Of a stretch of 64,000 nucleotides of DNA, positions 36,760 to 47,682 are shown in pieces. Location: positions 1 to 64,000 of the forward strand of contig KL197783.1 of the NCBI GenBank assembly GCA_000697665.1, in the 5' to 3' direction. Source of the DNA: Jaapia argillacea MUCL 33604 (Eukaryota > Basidiomycota > Agaricomycetes > Jaapiales > Jaapiaceae). How positions within the stretch are numbered: the first letter of the stretch is position 1; each line of letters opens with the position of its first letter. The position numbers and the translations under genes are program-made. The notes under the pieces were generated by a model. It was not told where the DNA came from and did no database searches. It saw nothing but the letters and a program-made list of their open reading frames with translations.

Positions 36760-38343
36760 GCTGACTGGAGTGCTGGCTCCATGAGCCTGAACCATACGTC
36801 TTCGCTGTCGGTGCGCCCGAAGAGCAAGCCCCGAAGGTGGTCCGTGCCCTTGTTTGTCATTGATTGTCCAACACTGATCGACCAATCACAGAAATGCCTC
36901 CAGGCAGAAATGTCTCGTCATCCTCGTCACCCTTACTCTTCACACGACCACCAAAATTTTGCTCATCGTCGTCCTCGACGCCGACACTGCTCCCTCACTT
37001 CGGTCGCCGTTGTCTTGCATTGGCCCCACTGCCCGCCGACGAGTGAGAGCGTTGTCCTCATGAACCTCGTCGTGCGTGCTGTCTATGTCGCCACCCCTGC
37101 TGTGATTCCGTCCTTTGTGAACACCGCAGGGTGCTTTGTCTGTGTCTCATTCGCATCATTCGACTGTATCGCATATCGATCTCCTTGCCACCACCATATA
37201 TCGCTTGGCCTCGCGGCGATATGCTCCGTTATCCACCAAACCATCACCCTCAATCAACCCCACCTTCCGCATTTGACCTGTGCTGCTAGCAAAACCTTCT
37301 ATTGTTGCCCCAATATCGTTGCCTATGCCTGCCGATCCACTTATCCACCCATTTCGAGGGACCTTTCCGATCGTGAATCGTGTCAACTCTACCCTGCCTG
37401 GCGTTTACAAGTTGCCGACTAGCTGTCCTTTCAACTCGCCTTGCAGTCCACGAGTCCCTATGGCCCATGGCAGCCCACCCCACCCCTCGGCTTTTGCCTA
37501 CTCTCCGCCATCAAACACACTTCGGGTGTATTTTTTGTCTCGTCGGCGTCCGCATGCGCTCGGCCATACTCCTGCCGACTTCACCCTTCGTTTCTATTTC
37601 GGACTTGGGATGCACGTTTGCTGGACCTCTTGACAAGAGCTGTATGGTGTACAATCAAGTCCGAGTCGACTGCCGGTTCCCGTCGTCGCATCGTCGCCCA
37701 ACATTGTTCAAATATGACGGGTCAATCCCCCTACCACGCTCAAAATGCCATCGCAACCATCCTGAAAAACATCGCCTCAACCTCGGCTACCTCAGATACA
37801 AATTACGACTCAATTCTGTCCATTTCGTTTCACGGTCTCCTGTTTTTTTTGGCCACCGGAATAATCAAACATTGCTACTTTGCGTATCGTCTGGCTCGGG
37901 GAATGACTCGGGACCCAACAAAGTCGTATTCGTATACATTGTCCAACTGCGCAGGAAAAGGGGACCACGCGTCTAGTTGGTTTCAATGGCCATCTGACAA
38001 TATTTGCGTTTCTTATTTCCACTCGAAACCACCCAACCTACCCTGCTTGTCAATCGATTTCCACACGCCGTTTACACTATCCTTCGTTTGGACTCCCAAA
38101 TCTTACGCGAGTTAAAGTCTAATTGAGCCCTCGGTTCTCTGGCTACGGAGTTCTGCGTGGCTTCGCTCCGTTTGGCCTTGTTTGGTCGGGTTCGAGCCTA
38201 ATAAGGCCGAGTTCTCACGGGTTTCCGTCAACCATCAAAGACTCCGTTACAAGACCCTCTTTTTATCGCCCGCTTCCATTCACTGAGCGGTTGTCTCCCC
38301 CCCATCTCATCCTACGCAAACGACAAACGCACACTATTTCACC
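36760..38343. other. pyrimidine-rich region upstream of the copper transporter
   Basis: The plus strand is rich in C and T. Two long frames (36,781-37,422 and 37,441-38,115) are open mainly because of this composition: they are Cys-, His- and Pro-rich with no motifs. A string matching the yeast Mac1 copper-response core, TTTGCTCA, occurs once at 36,958-36,965. The stretch probably holds the Ctr promoter and leader. A small Ser-rich frame from 36,894 (MPPGRNVSSSSSPLL) is possible but unsupported. Confidence 0.4.
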
Positions 38344-39165
38344 ATGGCGAAATTAAGTTCCCACCATCTGACTCTCCTCGCGCTTGCGCTTTTCTTTCGC
38401 TCCTCGCTGGCGCATTCATCAAACGGAATGGATTCATCAATGGACGGACCAATGTCTCTAGCTCAAGGCAACATGTTACCCTACCTCCATTTTACACCAG
38501 GCGATACCTTATGGTTCCAAGGATGGGTACCTGCCAGTGGTGGAGCGATGTTTGGGACTTGTATCGCATTGGTGTTTTTGGCGGTGGTGGAGAGGTGGCT
38601 TGCGGGGGTTAGGAGGTGTGTTGAAGTCGGGTGGAGGTTGAGGTGAGATACTTCCGTTTTTTTTTTGTGGGTTGTGCTGAGAGGTGTTTTTTTTAGGGCG
38701 AAGAGGGCGTTGGAGGCGAAAGTCGGTTTGCCGACAAAGTCTGGTTCGAGATCGCCTTCGTCTGTGGATGAGAAGGCTGTGGATGAGCAGGATTCGTCGA
38801 CTTCACCTTCGCCATCTTCTCCGTCGCTGCCATCGCTCCGCAATCGTTATCGAGTCTCGTTCTCACCGAGGACGATACCGCCGTTCATCCCTTCTGTGGA
38901 TATTTCGAGAGGGGTGTTGCAAGCCGTACAGAGCGTGTTTGGGTATTTGTTCATGTTGGCTGTCATGTACGTATTCTATCTATCTTCTTCGCTGCGAAGC
39001 ATCGTCGTTCATTTTTGGACGTAATCTTCTGTGCCAATCGTTGAATTGTGTAACTCATGGATGGGAACTTCGTTTAGGACGTTCCAAGTTGGGTTCATTT
39101 TGAGTATCGTTGTCGGGTTGGGAATTGGCGAGTGTTTGTTTGGGAGGTGGGGTGTTGGGTTGTGA
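38344..39165 (+). CDS. Ctr-family high-affinity copper transporter
   Basis: Three exons: 38344-38643 region, about 38696-38967, and a last exon ending at the TGA at 39163-39165. The N-terminus has a hydrophobic leader (LALALFFRSSLAHSS) and Met-rich outer motifs (NGMDSSMDGPM). The first helix domain contains YLHFTPGDTLWFQGW and GAMFGTCIALVFLAVVERW. A Ser-rich cytosolic loop follows, then VFGYLFMLAVMTFQVGFILS, carrying the Met-x3-Met type motif over the second intron, and a last helix with GLGIGECLFGRW. These proteins form trimers that pass Cu(I) across the plasma membrane. The nearby reductase could supply Cu(I). At roughly 150-200 residues it fits the family. Confidence 0.9.
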
Positions 39166-39474
39166 GGTTTGGCGGTTTAGGATGTGGGCATGTTGAGAGG
39201 GGATGTTGAGAGGAGGAAGGGGTTGTAGCCATACTGGATCATTATCTTCGACTTTCCCTTCCCCTCGACAAGGTTGGATGATTCTATTTATCCTTAGTTT
39301 TTCACCTTTCGTTATGCATGAATGGATGTTGTCTCCGTGCCACGTCAATGAGTCATGTTGATATTCGGTTCCGCCAAGTACGTGACTCGGTCGCAACTTA
39401 CTTGCATGCAACAACCTCACCACCTCCTTACTCTCCTACTTCTACGTCAACCTCGATATCCCAGTTTACACATC
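39166..39474. other. intergenic region
   Basis: About 300 bases between the copper transporter and the NADAR gene, both on the plus strand. Only the 3' end and the next promoter are expected. Confidence 0.4.
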
Positions 39475-40197
39475 ATGCCTAAAGTCCGAACGAAATCCAC
39501 ATCGGCTTCCTCGGCTACCAAAGGTGTCGGTAAAAGCAAAGGGAAGGGGAAAGCCAAAGCCAAAGTACCGAGCACGCTTCCACCCGCAGACACATCAGAC
39601 TCTCGAGACAACTACGTCTTCTTCTGGAAGCCAAACGAAGTTCACGGATGGGCCTCTCAATGGTACCGCTCCCCTTTCACCGTCGCAATCCCTTGTGGAC
39701 CACCCGACGATTCCGGTAACCGTACCAACGAAGAACACACTTTCCAAACAGCCGAACATTGGATGATGGCACAAAAAGCCCTCCTCTTCTCAGATTATGA
39801 CACACTCCATACCATCCTCTCCATAACATCCACCGACCACTCCTCCCTCGCCCGCGTCAAATCTCTCGGTCGCCAAGTTACACCGTTCGACGACAAGGTG
39901 TGGAACGAGAAGCGTTTGGGGATAGTGATAGAAGGGAATTTATGGAAGTTTAGGGGGGATGGGGAGTTGAGGGGGAAGTTGGAGGGGACGGGGGAGAGGG
40001 AGTTGGTTGAGGCTAGTCCTAGGGATAGGATTTGGGGGATTGGGTTTGGGGAGAAGAATGCTATTGGGAGGGGGAGGGCGGCTTGGGGGTTGAATTTGTT
40101 GGGTAAGGCTTTGATGGAGGTTAGGAGGACGTTGAGGGAGGAGGAGGGGAAGGAGGGGGTGAGGAGTGGTGTGGATGAGGGGACGGTTGACAGTTAG
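39475..40197 (+). CDS. NADAR (YbiA-like) domain protein
   Basis: This is a single exon of 240 codons from the ATG at 39475. A Lys/Ser-rich leader (SKGKGKAKAKVPS) precedes the domain: NYVFFWKPNEVHGWASQWY, SPFTVAI, EEHTFQTAEHWMMAQKALLF, SLGRQVTPFDDKVWNEKRL and SPRDRIWGIGFGEKNA, the usual NADAR order with the conserved E-H-x-M-x-A-x-K-A helix. NADAR proteins act on N-glycosidic bonds in ADP-ribose derivatives; bacterial and some eukaryotic members remove ADP-ribose from guanine. The target here is unknown. The second half is G-rich DNA (runs of GGGG). A 63-codon in-frame fragment of this gene lies at 47,683-47,871. Confidence 0.85.
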   Translation: MPKVRTKSTSASSATKGVGKSKGKGKAKAKVPSTLPPADTSDSRDNYVFFWKPNEVHGWASQWYRSPFTVAIPCGPPDDSGNRTNEEHTFQTAEHWMMAQKALLFSDYDTLHTILSITSTDHSSLARVKSLGRQVTPFDDKVWNEKRLGIVIEGNLWKFRGDGELRGKLEGTGERELVEASPRDRIWGIGFGEKNAIGRGRAAWGLNLLGKALMEVRRTLREEEGKEGVRSGVDEGTVDS

Positions 40198-40342
40198 GGA
40201 GGATAGTTTTGTGGCTGGATCAGTTCTGGGATCATTCTTCGATGTACTAACTAGGATTTGGTATTCCGTTTGCACCATATATCGGACATGTACATTTATT
40301 ATTGTATTAGTAGAGTTCGACACGGTATATATCCCCTTGGGC

Positions 40343-40690
40343 TCACGAAAATGGTGATTGCTCTACGACTTTCTCCTTGGCACAAAGTAGCCTCTCCGGC
40401 AAATACACACGATCCACCTGTCCACTGCACCTAAAGGTATCGTTTCTGGCATCCCCCGGGTCGCCAATCTTGTAAAGATCCCACACCACCCACAAGTAGT
40501 ACAAGTGTAGAAGATGTCCGGAATGTCGAGTTTCGGTTTCGGGGAGATGCGCGGAACGCTGCTCTGAGTCGAGTGGATTCCAGCATGTGGGTAGCAAGGA
40601 CAATGGTGTGCAACAGCGTATATCGCGGATGTAAGAAGCCGTCGAGACGGCGGAGATGATGAAAAGGAGTCCGAGTACACGAGTGCCCAT
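40343..40690 (-). CDS. small cysteine-containing secreted protein candidate
   Basis: The ATG at 40688-40690 opens 115 codons. The first 20 residues (MGTRVLGLLFIISAVSTASY) look like a signal peptide with a cleavage site near STA-S. The mature part has five Cys, including adjacent CC and TCWNPLDSEQ, and ends EKVVEQSPFS. It lies tail-to-tail with the NADAR gene. No family is recognised. Degenerate copies of the same DNA follow at 40,960-41,330 and in unit B at 47,880-48,510, so this is the only intact member. Confidence 0.5.
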   Translation of the reverse strand: MGTRVLGLLFIISAVSTASYIRDIRCCTPLSLLPTCWNPLDSEQRSAHLPETETRHSGHLLHLYYLWVVWDLYKIGDPGDARNDTFRCSGQVDRVYLPERLLCAKEKVVEQSPFS

Positions 40691-40959
40691 GACGACGAGG
40701 AGAGCAGGAAAGTAGCCTTCTGCGAGATGCAAAGACGTGGGGACACGGTCTGTCGGTACCGGTGACGAGAACAAAGTAAGCTGGGGGTGGAGGGACAGGC
40801 CGTAGTCCCCTAGTGACAGATGAGATTGTAGTGTGCATGTAGTTCCGGTCGATGTCGGAAATACTTGATCGGCGAAACCGTCACTGCCTCCACACCCAAT
40901 TGAACCGCCTCAGGGGAGCAATTGTGCCTCCACGGGATACGTGTCGCAGTTCGCCCCTC

Positions 40960-41330
40960 TCCACTTCTTTCTCCTTGACTCAACTTAGCCTCTCCGGCAA
41001 GTCCATACGATCCGCTTGCCCTAAGGGTGTCGTCTCTGTCGTCTCCTAGTACGTTCCCAAGATGACGGAATTTACACTCCTAGAATGATGTGCTTCGATC
41101 TCGGGGAGCTACGCGGAAAGTTGTTTTAAGCCAAGTGAATTCCAGGTCGTAGGTAGCAGGGACAATCGAGCCGTCGAGAATGGAGAGGTCTGCGAGACCA
41201 AGGAATGAGATATCAGAGACAGATCAGAAATTTGAAGACAACTGTCCATGACGACAAGTCGAAAGGGTGGAGTGCAGACAAAGTAAGACGTGGTGGAGAG
41301 GTAGGTGAATGGACCGCAATGTCGTCCCAA
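40960..41330 (-). pseudogene. degenerate tandem copy of the secreted-protein gene
   Basis: The DNA matches 40,360-40,810 imperfectly: CTTTCTCCTTG, TAGCCTCTCCGGCAA, GATCTCGGGGAG and GGTGGAGAGG recur in the same order. The best remaining minus-strand frame has lost the signal peptide and ends early at LLPTTWNSLGLKQLSA, where the intact copy has LLPTCWNPLDSEQRSA. Confidence 0.55.
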
Positions 41331-41454
41331 AGTGATAGATCAGTGAAAAATCGGCAGTGTTGTCAGGACAGAGCGCCAGGGAGGACTGCGCTCTCGCTGC
41401 CCATCATTGATCATCGCGAGCAGCAGTGGGCAGGACAGTCTAGGACGTTGGCTG

Positions 41455-41575
41455 CCAGTGGCGGGTCATCTTACCGAAGCTTCGTGTGAAAACACTCATT
41501 TCCCACGTCGTGATCGTGTCTGCCAAACGCGTCGCAGACCTCCATCTTACTCACAGACGCGTCGCCGACTCGGAT
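41455..41575 (+). promoter_or_regulatory. conserved upstream block of F-box gene F1
   Basis: About 120 bases before the F1 start share landmarks with the same position before F0, F2 and F3: AAACACTCATTT, CGTCGTGATCG or CCTCGTGATCG, and GCGTCGCAG. It is probably the shared core promoter and leader of the family. Confidence 0.55.
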
Positions 41576-44409
41576 ATGGTACAGACACGTCGACAATCTG
41601 GTAAGCTCCCGCCTCCGAGGTATCCTGCAGCCGCTGCTACGTCTGAGTCGGGTGAAGAAGATGGCGACGACGAAGATGGTGTCAGTTCCGAGTTGACTGA
41701 GTTGGAAAATAATGTGGAAGCCAAAGGTGCATGCATCGTGGTTTAATCGACGGCGGCGGCGATTTGTACTCATGATTTCAATTTCCAGATGTCCTTCCAG
41801 CCAGGAAACGTGCCAAAACTAATGGCACACCAACCAGTACCAGCACCTCCGTGACTACAGCAGCCACAGCTGTTCGGAAGAAGCGAGTCGGTGGGCTCAG
41901 CATGTTACCCCATGCGCCACTCGACATCCTCTTTGAGGTTTGCCTCTCCCTCCTCCCAACCCCTTCTTCTAAGTTTCACCTTTCCATCTCCACTAGATAT
42001 TTGGGCACCTAACTCTCAAAGACCTCCTTAGCCTCTCACGCACCAATAAACTCCTCCGCAAAACTCTCTTGTCTCGTAGTTCTCTCGGTGTCTGGAAGAA
42101 TACTCGTTTGGTTGCAGAAGTACCAGATGGGCCCGAGGAGATGTCAGAGCCTGCTTGGGCCGAATTGCTTTTTGGTACGACTTGTCAGGTATGTCCTTCA
42201 TTCCTTTTCTTTCCTTGTTAGCATCTTTCCTGATGTGGTGAATAGAACTGTGGAGAGAAATGTGTGACCACCGTCGATTTTGCAATTCGGAGGAGATGTT
42301 GTTCTGATTGTCGAAAGGAACAGTACGTCCTCCTTGCTCTCTTATCATGTCTAATTTAGTACCAACCCTACAACTTTTTGAATCTAGCATTGTATGTGCT
42401 GGTCTGTTCGAAAGGAAGTTTCCGAATCTCAACCCAGTGATTATGAAGCTCATCCCTTTCGCATCGAGTATGTCCTCTCCCCCATTTTTATCAGTCCCTC
42501 TTCCCCCTTCTCTGCCCCCCTCCCCTTTCTCCACTCCTGTTCCCTTCCCCACCTGTTGTCCCTTTCTCCATCCTCTTCACCCTTCTTCACCCGTTCATAT
42601 CCTAATTTATTCGCCGACCTTAGTTGGTGGCTGGGCCCAGGGTTACTCTCCTTCCTCCAGATTCTTCTGGGATGCCGATGTCTATACAATGAGTAGACAA
42701 CTCATCCCTTACCGGAACACTGTACATATGATTACACCTGGTGCGGAAGCTCCTCTCGATACCTTTAAGGAGGACAGGAAGGCAGAGGTCATTCGAGTCA
42801 TTGAGGTGTGTTGCGTTCAATCTGATGGGACTTTTTGTGTGGTTTGACTCATTTATGTGTGTGAGTAGCAAGCTGGGAAGTATGAGGTATGGGCAGAGGC
42901 ATGGGCTAGTGAGGCTGGCAAGAAGAGGATTTCCGAGTGAGTCCCTACCTCCCCCCCTCTCTCCGTATTTTTTTACTGATGTTTTGTCACTTTGGCTTGG
43001 TGGTTGATGTGTATGAAGTATTGTAGCTCGGTTATTAGCACTTGGTTGGCATCAACGAGATGTTGACCGTATTCAGTTTGACCTCCAACGAGAGCCAAAT
43101 AATAACAAGGAGCTCACAGATCGTGGTATGTCTTCTCTCTCCTATGTCTACATCTCAGTTAAGCGATGGCTCCGGCTTATTTATTTCTCAACATCTAGGT
43201 TTCGCAATGATGAAATCTCGCCTAGAAACTACCCTCGCAACCTACAAATCCAAGCGTATTGAACGAGAAACTATAGCTCTTCGTGGAGCACGTACCACCA
43301 TGGTCCCCTCAACGTACTACGATTTCAAGGGATCCCTACCACCAAAATCATGGGCACTCCTCCCTCGGCTGTTAGACTTTCAGAGTGTGGAAGCAGTGAG
43401 GGTGTGGTTGGAAGTTGAGGATGGCGTGGAGGATGGGAAGGATGTGTTGGAGAGGGAAGAGGTTGAGAGGTTGTGTGGTGGATGGAAGGAGGAGAGGCGA
43501 GCAGGGATCGAAGCACTCATTCAGGAGGACTGTGAATCACTCCGAACTGCCTCGACGGACTCTGAACCCAGCCAAATCATCACCGATCGGGTGATTCCCG
43601 TGTTCGTCTGTTCAAGTAGAGGTTGCACGAATGATTCCGAGTCACCAAACCCTCCATCTGAAACCCGGTCTTCGACGCTAGTGGGTATTGAATCTGCCGT
43701 GGTACACAGCTGTCGTGGAAGGGTCGACGATCGAGATGTCGAGCCAGGAGAATTAAAGTTTTGTAGGAGGGGAGGGGAGGGTTTTGCGTCGGTTTTGAAG
43801 GTGGTGGGGTTGGATATCAAGGCTGGGGAGCATGTGGTCGAGGAAATGGATAGGGTTGATGCGAGGTTTGTGTGTGAACGTTGTGCACCGGTTGAGCAGT
43901 ATGGGGTGTTGGGAAAGTTCATCATGACTTGGAGACAATGTGTGCGTGTTATTATTCGTTCATCTTATCCCAATTGATCTCGACTAAATATTCTCTGATT
44001 TTTTTGGATGAAGGTTGATCATTATATCGAGTACGACGATGTTTGCCATGGAACGCCGAGTTGGCAATTGCTCGACATGAAGCAGAGAACGAGGGTAGTG
44101 GATCAACAGCGTGATCCGGCGAGAAAAGCTCATCGGTGGTTATGTGGGCTTTGTCAGTTCAGTCTCAAGCAGGACACGACACACAGGGCAATTCGGAGGC
44201 ATTATCGACAACTGTGAGTGCTTTCCGTTTTCTCCGCGCGCCTTCGCTGTGGATTGTGGGGTTTCGTTCGTTCTCTAGTTGATATCATTGCTACGCCCCC
44301 CAGACATGCGCTCGAGAACGTCCCGGGGCCTATCAAAGGAAAAGATATATTTTACAACCCAAGCTTATTCCGTTTACAACCCAAGCAGTTACACACTGGC
44401 GCCATTTAG
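41576..44409 (+). CDS. F-box protein F1, C-terminally shortened
   Basis: The protein starts MVQTRRQSGKLPPPRYP, shared with F2 and F3. After an acidic stretch, the F-box is assembled over an intron: SMLPHAPLDILFE-IFGHLTLKDLLSLSRTNKLL. A cysteine cluster follows (CQ-NCGEKC, RRRCCSDCRKE), then GGWAQGYSPSSRFFW, LALGWHQRDVDRIQFDLQRE, SRLETTLATYKSKRIERE, KSWALLPRLLDF, a second cysteine-containing region (CSSRGCTN, ELKFCRRGGE, CERCAP) and KGKDIFYNPSLFRLQPKQL. It then stops at 44407-44409, about 70 codons before the F2 end. DNA matching the F2 last exon persists at 44,550-44,592 out of frame. About ten exons; SCF substrate adaptor inferred from the F-box. Confidence 0.78.
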
Positions 44410-45002
44410 ATGTTACGTTGGGGCTGCCAGTTCGCGACAGCCCCGACTTCTCCAGGGTGAGACACCATATTCGTGATAGGCAAATGGTATTTGTTATGAT
44501 TTTTGGGTGCGATAATGATGGCGGGGATTGTTTCGTGTTTAAGCATATGGTCAAGGTGGAGGAATCAGAATTGGATATCGACTTTGAGAAGCTCAGGGTG
44601 ATGTGAGGGGCCTTTTGGTAAGTGGGGTTGGGTTCTGAACTGGTACAGCAGATCTCCGATGCTCGCTGCGTTAACCTCCGGTAATGGGTAACTCATCCAA
44701 TACTCCTGCGTGCTGATGGTTTCGGTTATATGTGCCTTGGTTGAGTATTCGATTCCGAGGGACAGTCGTTGCGTCGTTGCGGTCGAGTAGCTTGTAGTTC
44801 TGACTCGCCAGTGCAATGAGAATTCCATTGTTTGGGCTGCCCACATTACTATCACTATCAGCCCGAGCCTTGAATGCCACAATCGGTGATTTAAATCCGT
44901 ACTATACAGGGATGCGACCCTCCATGGTAATATCAAAGTTGATCACCAGGTCGTTGGCGGGAATAGAGGTGGTAGAACTACGATAACTGTCCAACTGTCC
45001 AA
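44410..45002. other. 3' remains of F1 and 3' flank of DUF6533 copy 2
   Basis: 44,440-44,592 is the degraded C-terminal coding part of F1 (VEESELDIDFEKL is still readable). From about 44,800 the sequence matches 48,650-48,860, the 3' flank of DUF6533 copy 3. No separate gene is seen. Confidence 0.55.
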
Positions 45003-46775
45003 CTACCGAGTAGTGTTGTTCATCCCAGCCTCAGCTTGTCGAATACCTGATCCCTCGGCCTGAGAAGACGGCGGAACATCAGGCTGAGAAGTGGACCCCT
45101 CCTGATCACCGGGTAAGGCGTGCAGTTGATACTCGATTTCCTCCGTATCGACACATTCTTGATGTCGATATGACGCCCGTCGAATATTGAGGATGAGACG
45201 GCTACCGAGCGTACACGTGATGGTGATCGTATAACTTCCAAGGATTTGCATCATGATCGGCTGGAAATTACCCAAAGGAAATTCTTCGAGATCAATGATA
45301 CCCGAAGAACGTGAACAGAGAGGACATACCGGGAGGGTGAACCAAGAAATAATGGTCATGCAATATGTGATGAAAATACTAACGATCAAAGTCAGTCGCC
45401 AAGGTCAAACAAGACGCAAACATGGTAGGACGCACGCCAGAAAGTAGAACATATTATCTCTTAGTAGCACGTCAGTGACATTATCCCTGGTCCAATGGGC
45501 CCGCAATCGCGTCAAATGCAGAACCGTTTTATAAAGTGCGAGCAAGAAAAGGATGCCTTCAAATGCGAGGACCGATGCCCATGTGCCATAGGCAAACTGG
45601 GGTGACTTGGTCACTAGACAGCCGGTCCAGCTGTCCAGCCGCACGGCGACCACTATACACGGCAGATATAGCCATCAACATGAGAGATACCAAGAGGGGA
45701 GTTGGTACCTTGCACGTCTTGATACAAGGCGAAATACATGGCAGCAGCCACTTCCATGAGAAAGCAAGATACCGTGAAGAATAGGATCCGTCTCGAACGA
45801 TTGTACATCGCATAAATTCGAAACTGCATAATCACTGAATCGTTTTCAATAAAGCGACCGTAGACTAGATACCGAGGAACTAACCTTGAACGACCCACCC
45901 GGGCACGGCCGTGGCCCAAATCTGGCGGTGAAGTCGATGCTTGCCTAATAGATCGAAAATTGCAGGTAGCTTGCTTCCGAGGTAGGAAATAACATACATC
46001 TGGAGGAATTCGGAATAGTAGACGAGAAAATCAGTCTTTAACCAGCACAATAACCAGTTCCACGTACGCCTGAAAAGAAAGCATGGGTGAATGGGTTGCA
46101 GTGAGTTATGACAATATCGGAGACTTACGCTGTCCGATTTAACTCCTATGACCAGTGCTAGATGTGCCAACGGTGAGGAATGAAGTGTTAGACATAGATT
46201 GGGTTCCTTACAGGCGAATATTTCTCTGGAGCCGATGGGAGCCGATGTGAGAGGGCAGCTGTCCCAGTGCAAAGTTACGGAGACTTACAAAACAAGAGAG
46301 TCCCCGCCGTATCGGATCTGAACGTCGTCGGTTAGTCAGAACGCGGTATACGAGAAGGAATCCTTACAAGAACGTAGAAAATCTTGGCGGAGAGGCCAGG
46401 ATGCCCCTGCGATGCGGAGGGATGAGGGTTCGAGTGACATATTCATGAAGTCGCAGCATACCCATATGAGCTCGAGCTAGATCAGACGAAGATGATTTAT
46501 CTTGGGTTGAACAACACCGACCGAGACGAATGGACGAATGGCTCACCTCCTGGTCAATCGAGATGACTGACAAAGGCCGCCATTCAGTGGGGCAGCAAGA
46601 ATGGGGTCAAGTCCCTCACCGTGATCATACAACGCCGCCAGAGTAGCTGAGACTAGGATAGATACTAGATTTAGCTCTCACTCGCTAAACACCATCGTAT
46701 CGGCAGTCACTCACGTTGCCCGAGATGGGTGAGGTTCAGATAACTGACGAATACAGCCTCGCTGAAGCCCGGCAT
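45003..46775 (-). CDS. DUF6533-family membrane protein, copy 2 (splicing probably damaged)
   Basis: Starts MPGFSEAVFVSYLNLT at the ATG at 46773-46775. Same exon layout as copy 1: SATLAALYDH-VISIDQE-LELIW, LSAKIFYVL-IRYGGDS, then the small exons, then RQIWATAVPGWVVQ-FRIYAMYNRSRRILFF, FEGILFLLALYKTVLHL, MQILGSYTITITCTLGSRLI and the tail EIEYQLHALPGDQEGS. At the 16-nt exon the donor GT of copies 1 and 3 (GA-GTGC) is changed to GG-TTAT. No nearby GT restores the frame to the next 6-nt exon. Unless a rescue splice exists, the second half is out of frame, so this may be a young pseudogene. Confidence 0.65.
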
Positions 46776-47035
46776 GGTGGATGGAGTAGACGGTTGACGA
46801 AGGACAAGAGGGGTTGAAACAGAAAGGAGCAAAGTCGCGTCTGCCTGTCATGAGCAATTTGATAGTGGTGGAATGGGCGCCTGGATCATGAGGTCGGACG
46901 TTAACCTCGCATTGAGTGTATTGAATGGGAGACAGACGGTAATTGGACAAAAGATACCGAGTGCTTACTAGAAGCCCACGAATGCCGTCATTCGCCAACT
47001 CAAACTAAGCGAAGGCTCGCGGGGAGGCATCCCAA
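46776..47035. promoter_or_regulatory. conserved upstream region of DUF6533 copy 2
   Basis: Matches, in reverse complement, the region at 30,300-30,564, and in the same orientation that at 50,624-50,885. Shared words are CTCGCATTGAGTGTATTGAATGGGA-like and AAAAGATACCGAG. It lies between the gene and the MATH-BTB remnant. Confidence 0.5.
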
Positions 47036-47670
47036 ATGTCAAATGAGACCGAGACGACTTGGATGTTCGAGGTCGATAGTGGAAAGCACTGTTGGAGGCA
47101 TTGTCAAACTTGAACGATTGTCGAAAGGAACCCACAGTGTACGCTGGCGTCAAACTTGAAGGCTCCGAGGGGAAAACCGGGGTGTACTTGAAAGGGTTAA
47201 CATAACGCTTCTACCAAGCTCTATGGCAAACGCACCGCCCCAATACAAAGCCTCACCTCTTTCAATCTTAGCATCCATTCCGTTTACGATCTTTCCGCGA
47301 TCCTGGACGCCCTTGCAACAAGCACTCTGCCGCTACTTACTGCGAGTCGGATCCGCTGGATAGGCGCGGGGTAGAAAACTCCTCCGGGACCTGTAGCTGA
47401 AAATGGGGATACACCTTTCAACGATTTACGTTCGGTTTCATAGTGACATATGTCGGAGAGTGGAGGCTGGAGACCGAATGGACCAACAAAAAAACCTTTT
47501 CTTTCGCGGCGTCTCTTCTGATCGGCTAGGGTTGCTTCAAGATACGTCGCTCATGACGGGCACGTAACTTCACTCACTGCAGTAACCGGCGTGCACCGTG
47601 CTCAAAGAGAAGATCGCAATGGAAAACCTCTGGTATCGTTGTATATCTGGTCATCGCAGATATCCCAAGA
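47036..47670 (+). pseudogene. MATH-BTB 5' remnant, copy 2
   Basis: The 5' part of the decayed MATH-BTB paralog recurs here: SIHSVYDLSAILDALATS can be read from about 47,270, with a stop in place of the SWIEYK segment. The order and spacing to the DUF6533 gene match the block at 29.8-30.3 kb. Similarity ends sharply near 47,670, the duplication junction. Confidence 0.55.
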
Positions 47671-47682
47671 CTTTGAACGATC

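Larger units (their letters stand above)
39738..47670. repeat. tandem segmental duplication, unit A
   Basis: This unit carries, in order, most of the NADAR gene, the small secreted protein family, F-box gene F1, DUF6533 copy 2 and a MATH-BTB remnant. The same order recurs in 47,670-52,050. The left edge lies inside the NADAR gene near 39,738; the right edge is where MATH-BTB-like sequence changes abruptly into NADAR sequence. Confidence 0.7.

Noticed and set aside
36958-36965. TTTGCTCA as a copper-regulator site
   Set aside because: Only a single copy was seen, and basidiomycete copper regulators need not use the yeast Mac1 site. Kept only as a remark.
36781-38115. two long plus-strand frames of 213 and 224 codons
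   Set aside because: They are open because the DNA is pyrimidine-rich. The products are Cys/His/Pro-rich with no motif, and the frames shift without splice sites.
40343-40774. longer 143-codon version of the secreted protein
   Set aside because: It would start at TTG. The ATG at 40,690 gives a clean signal peptide and is preferred.
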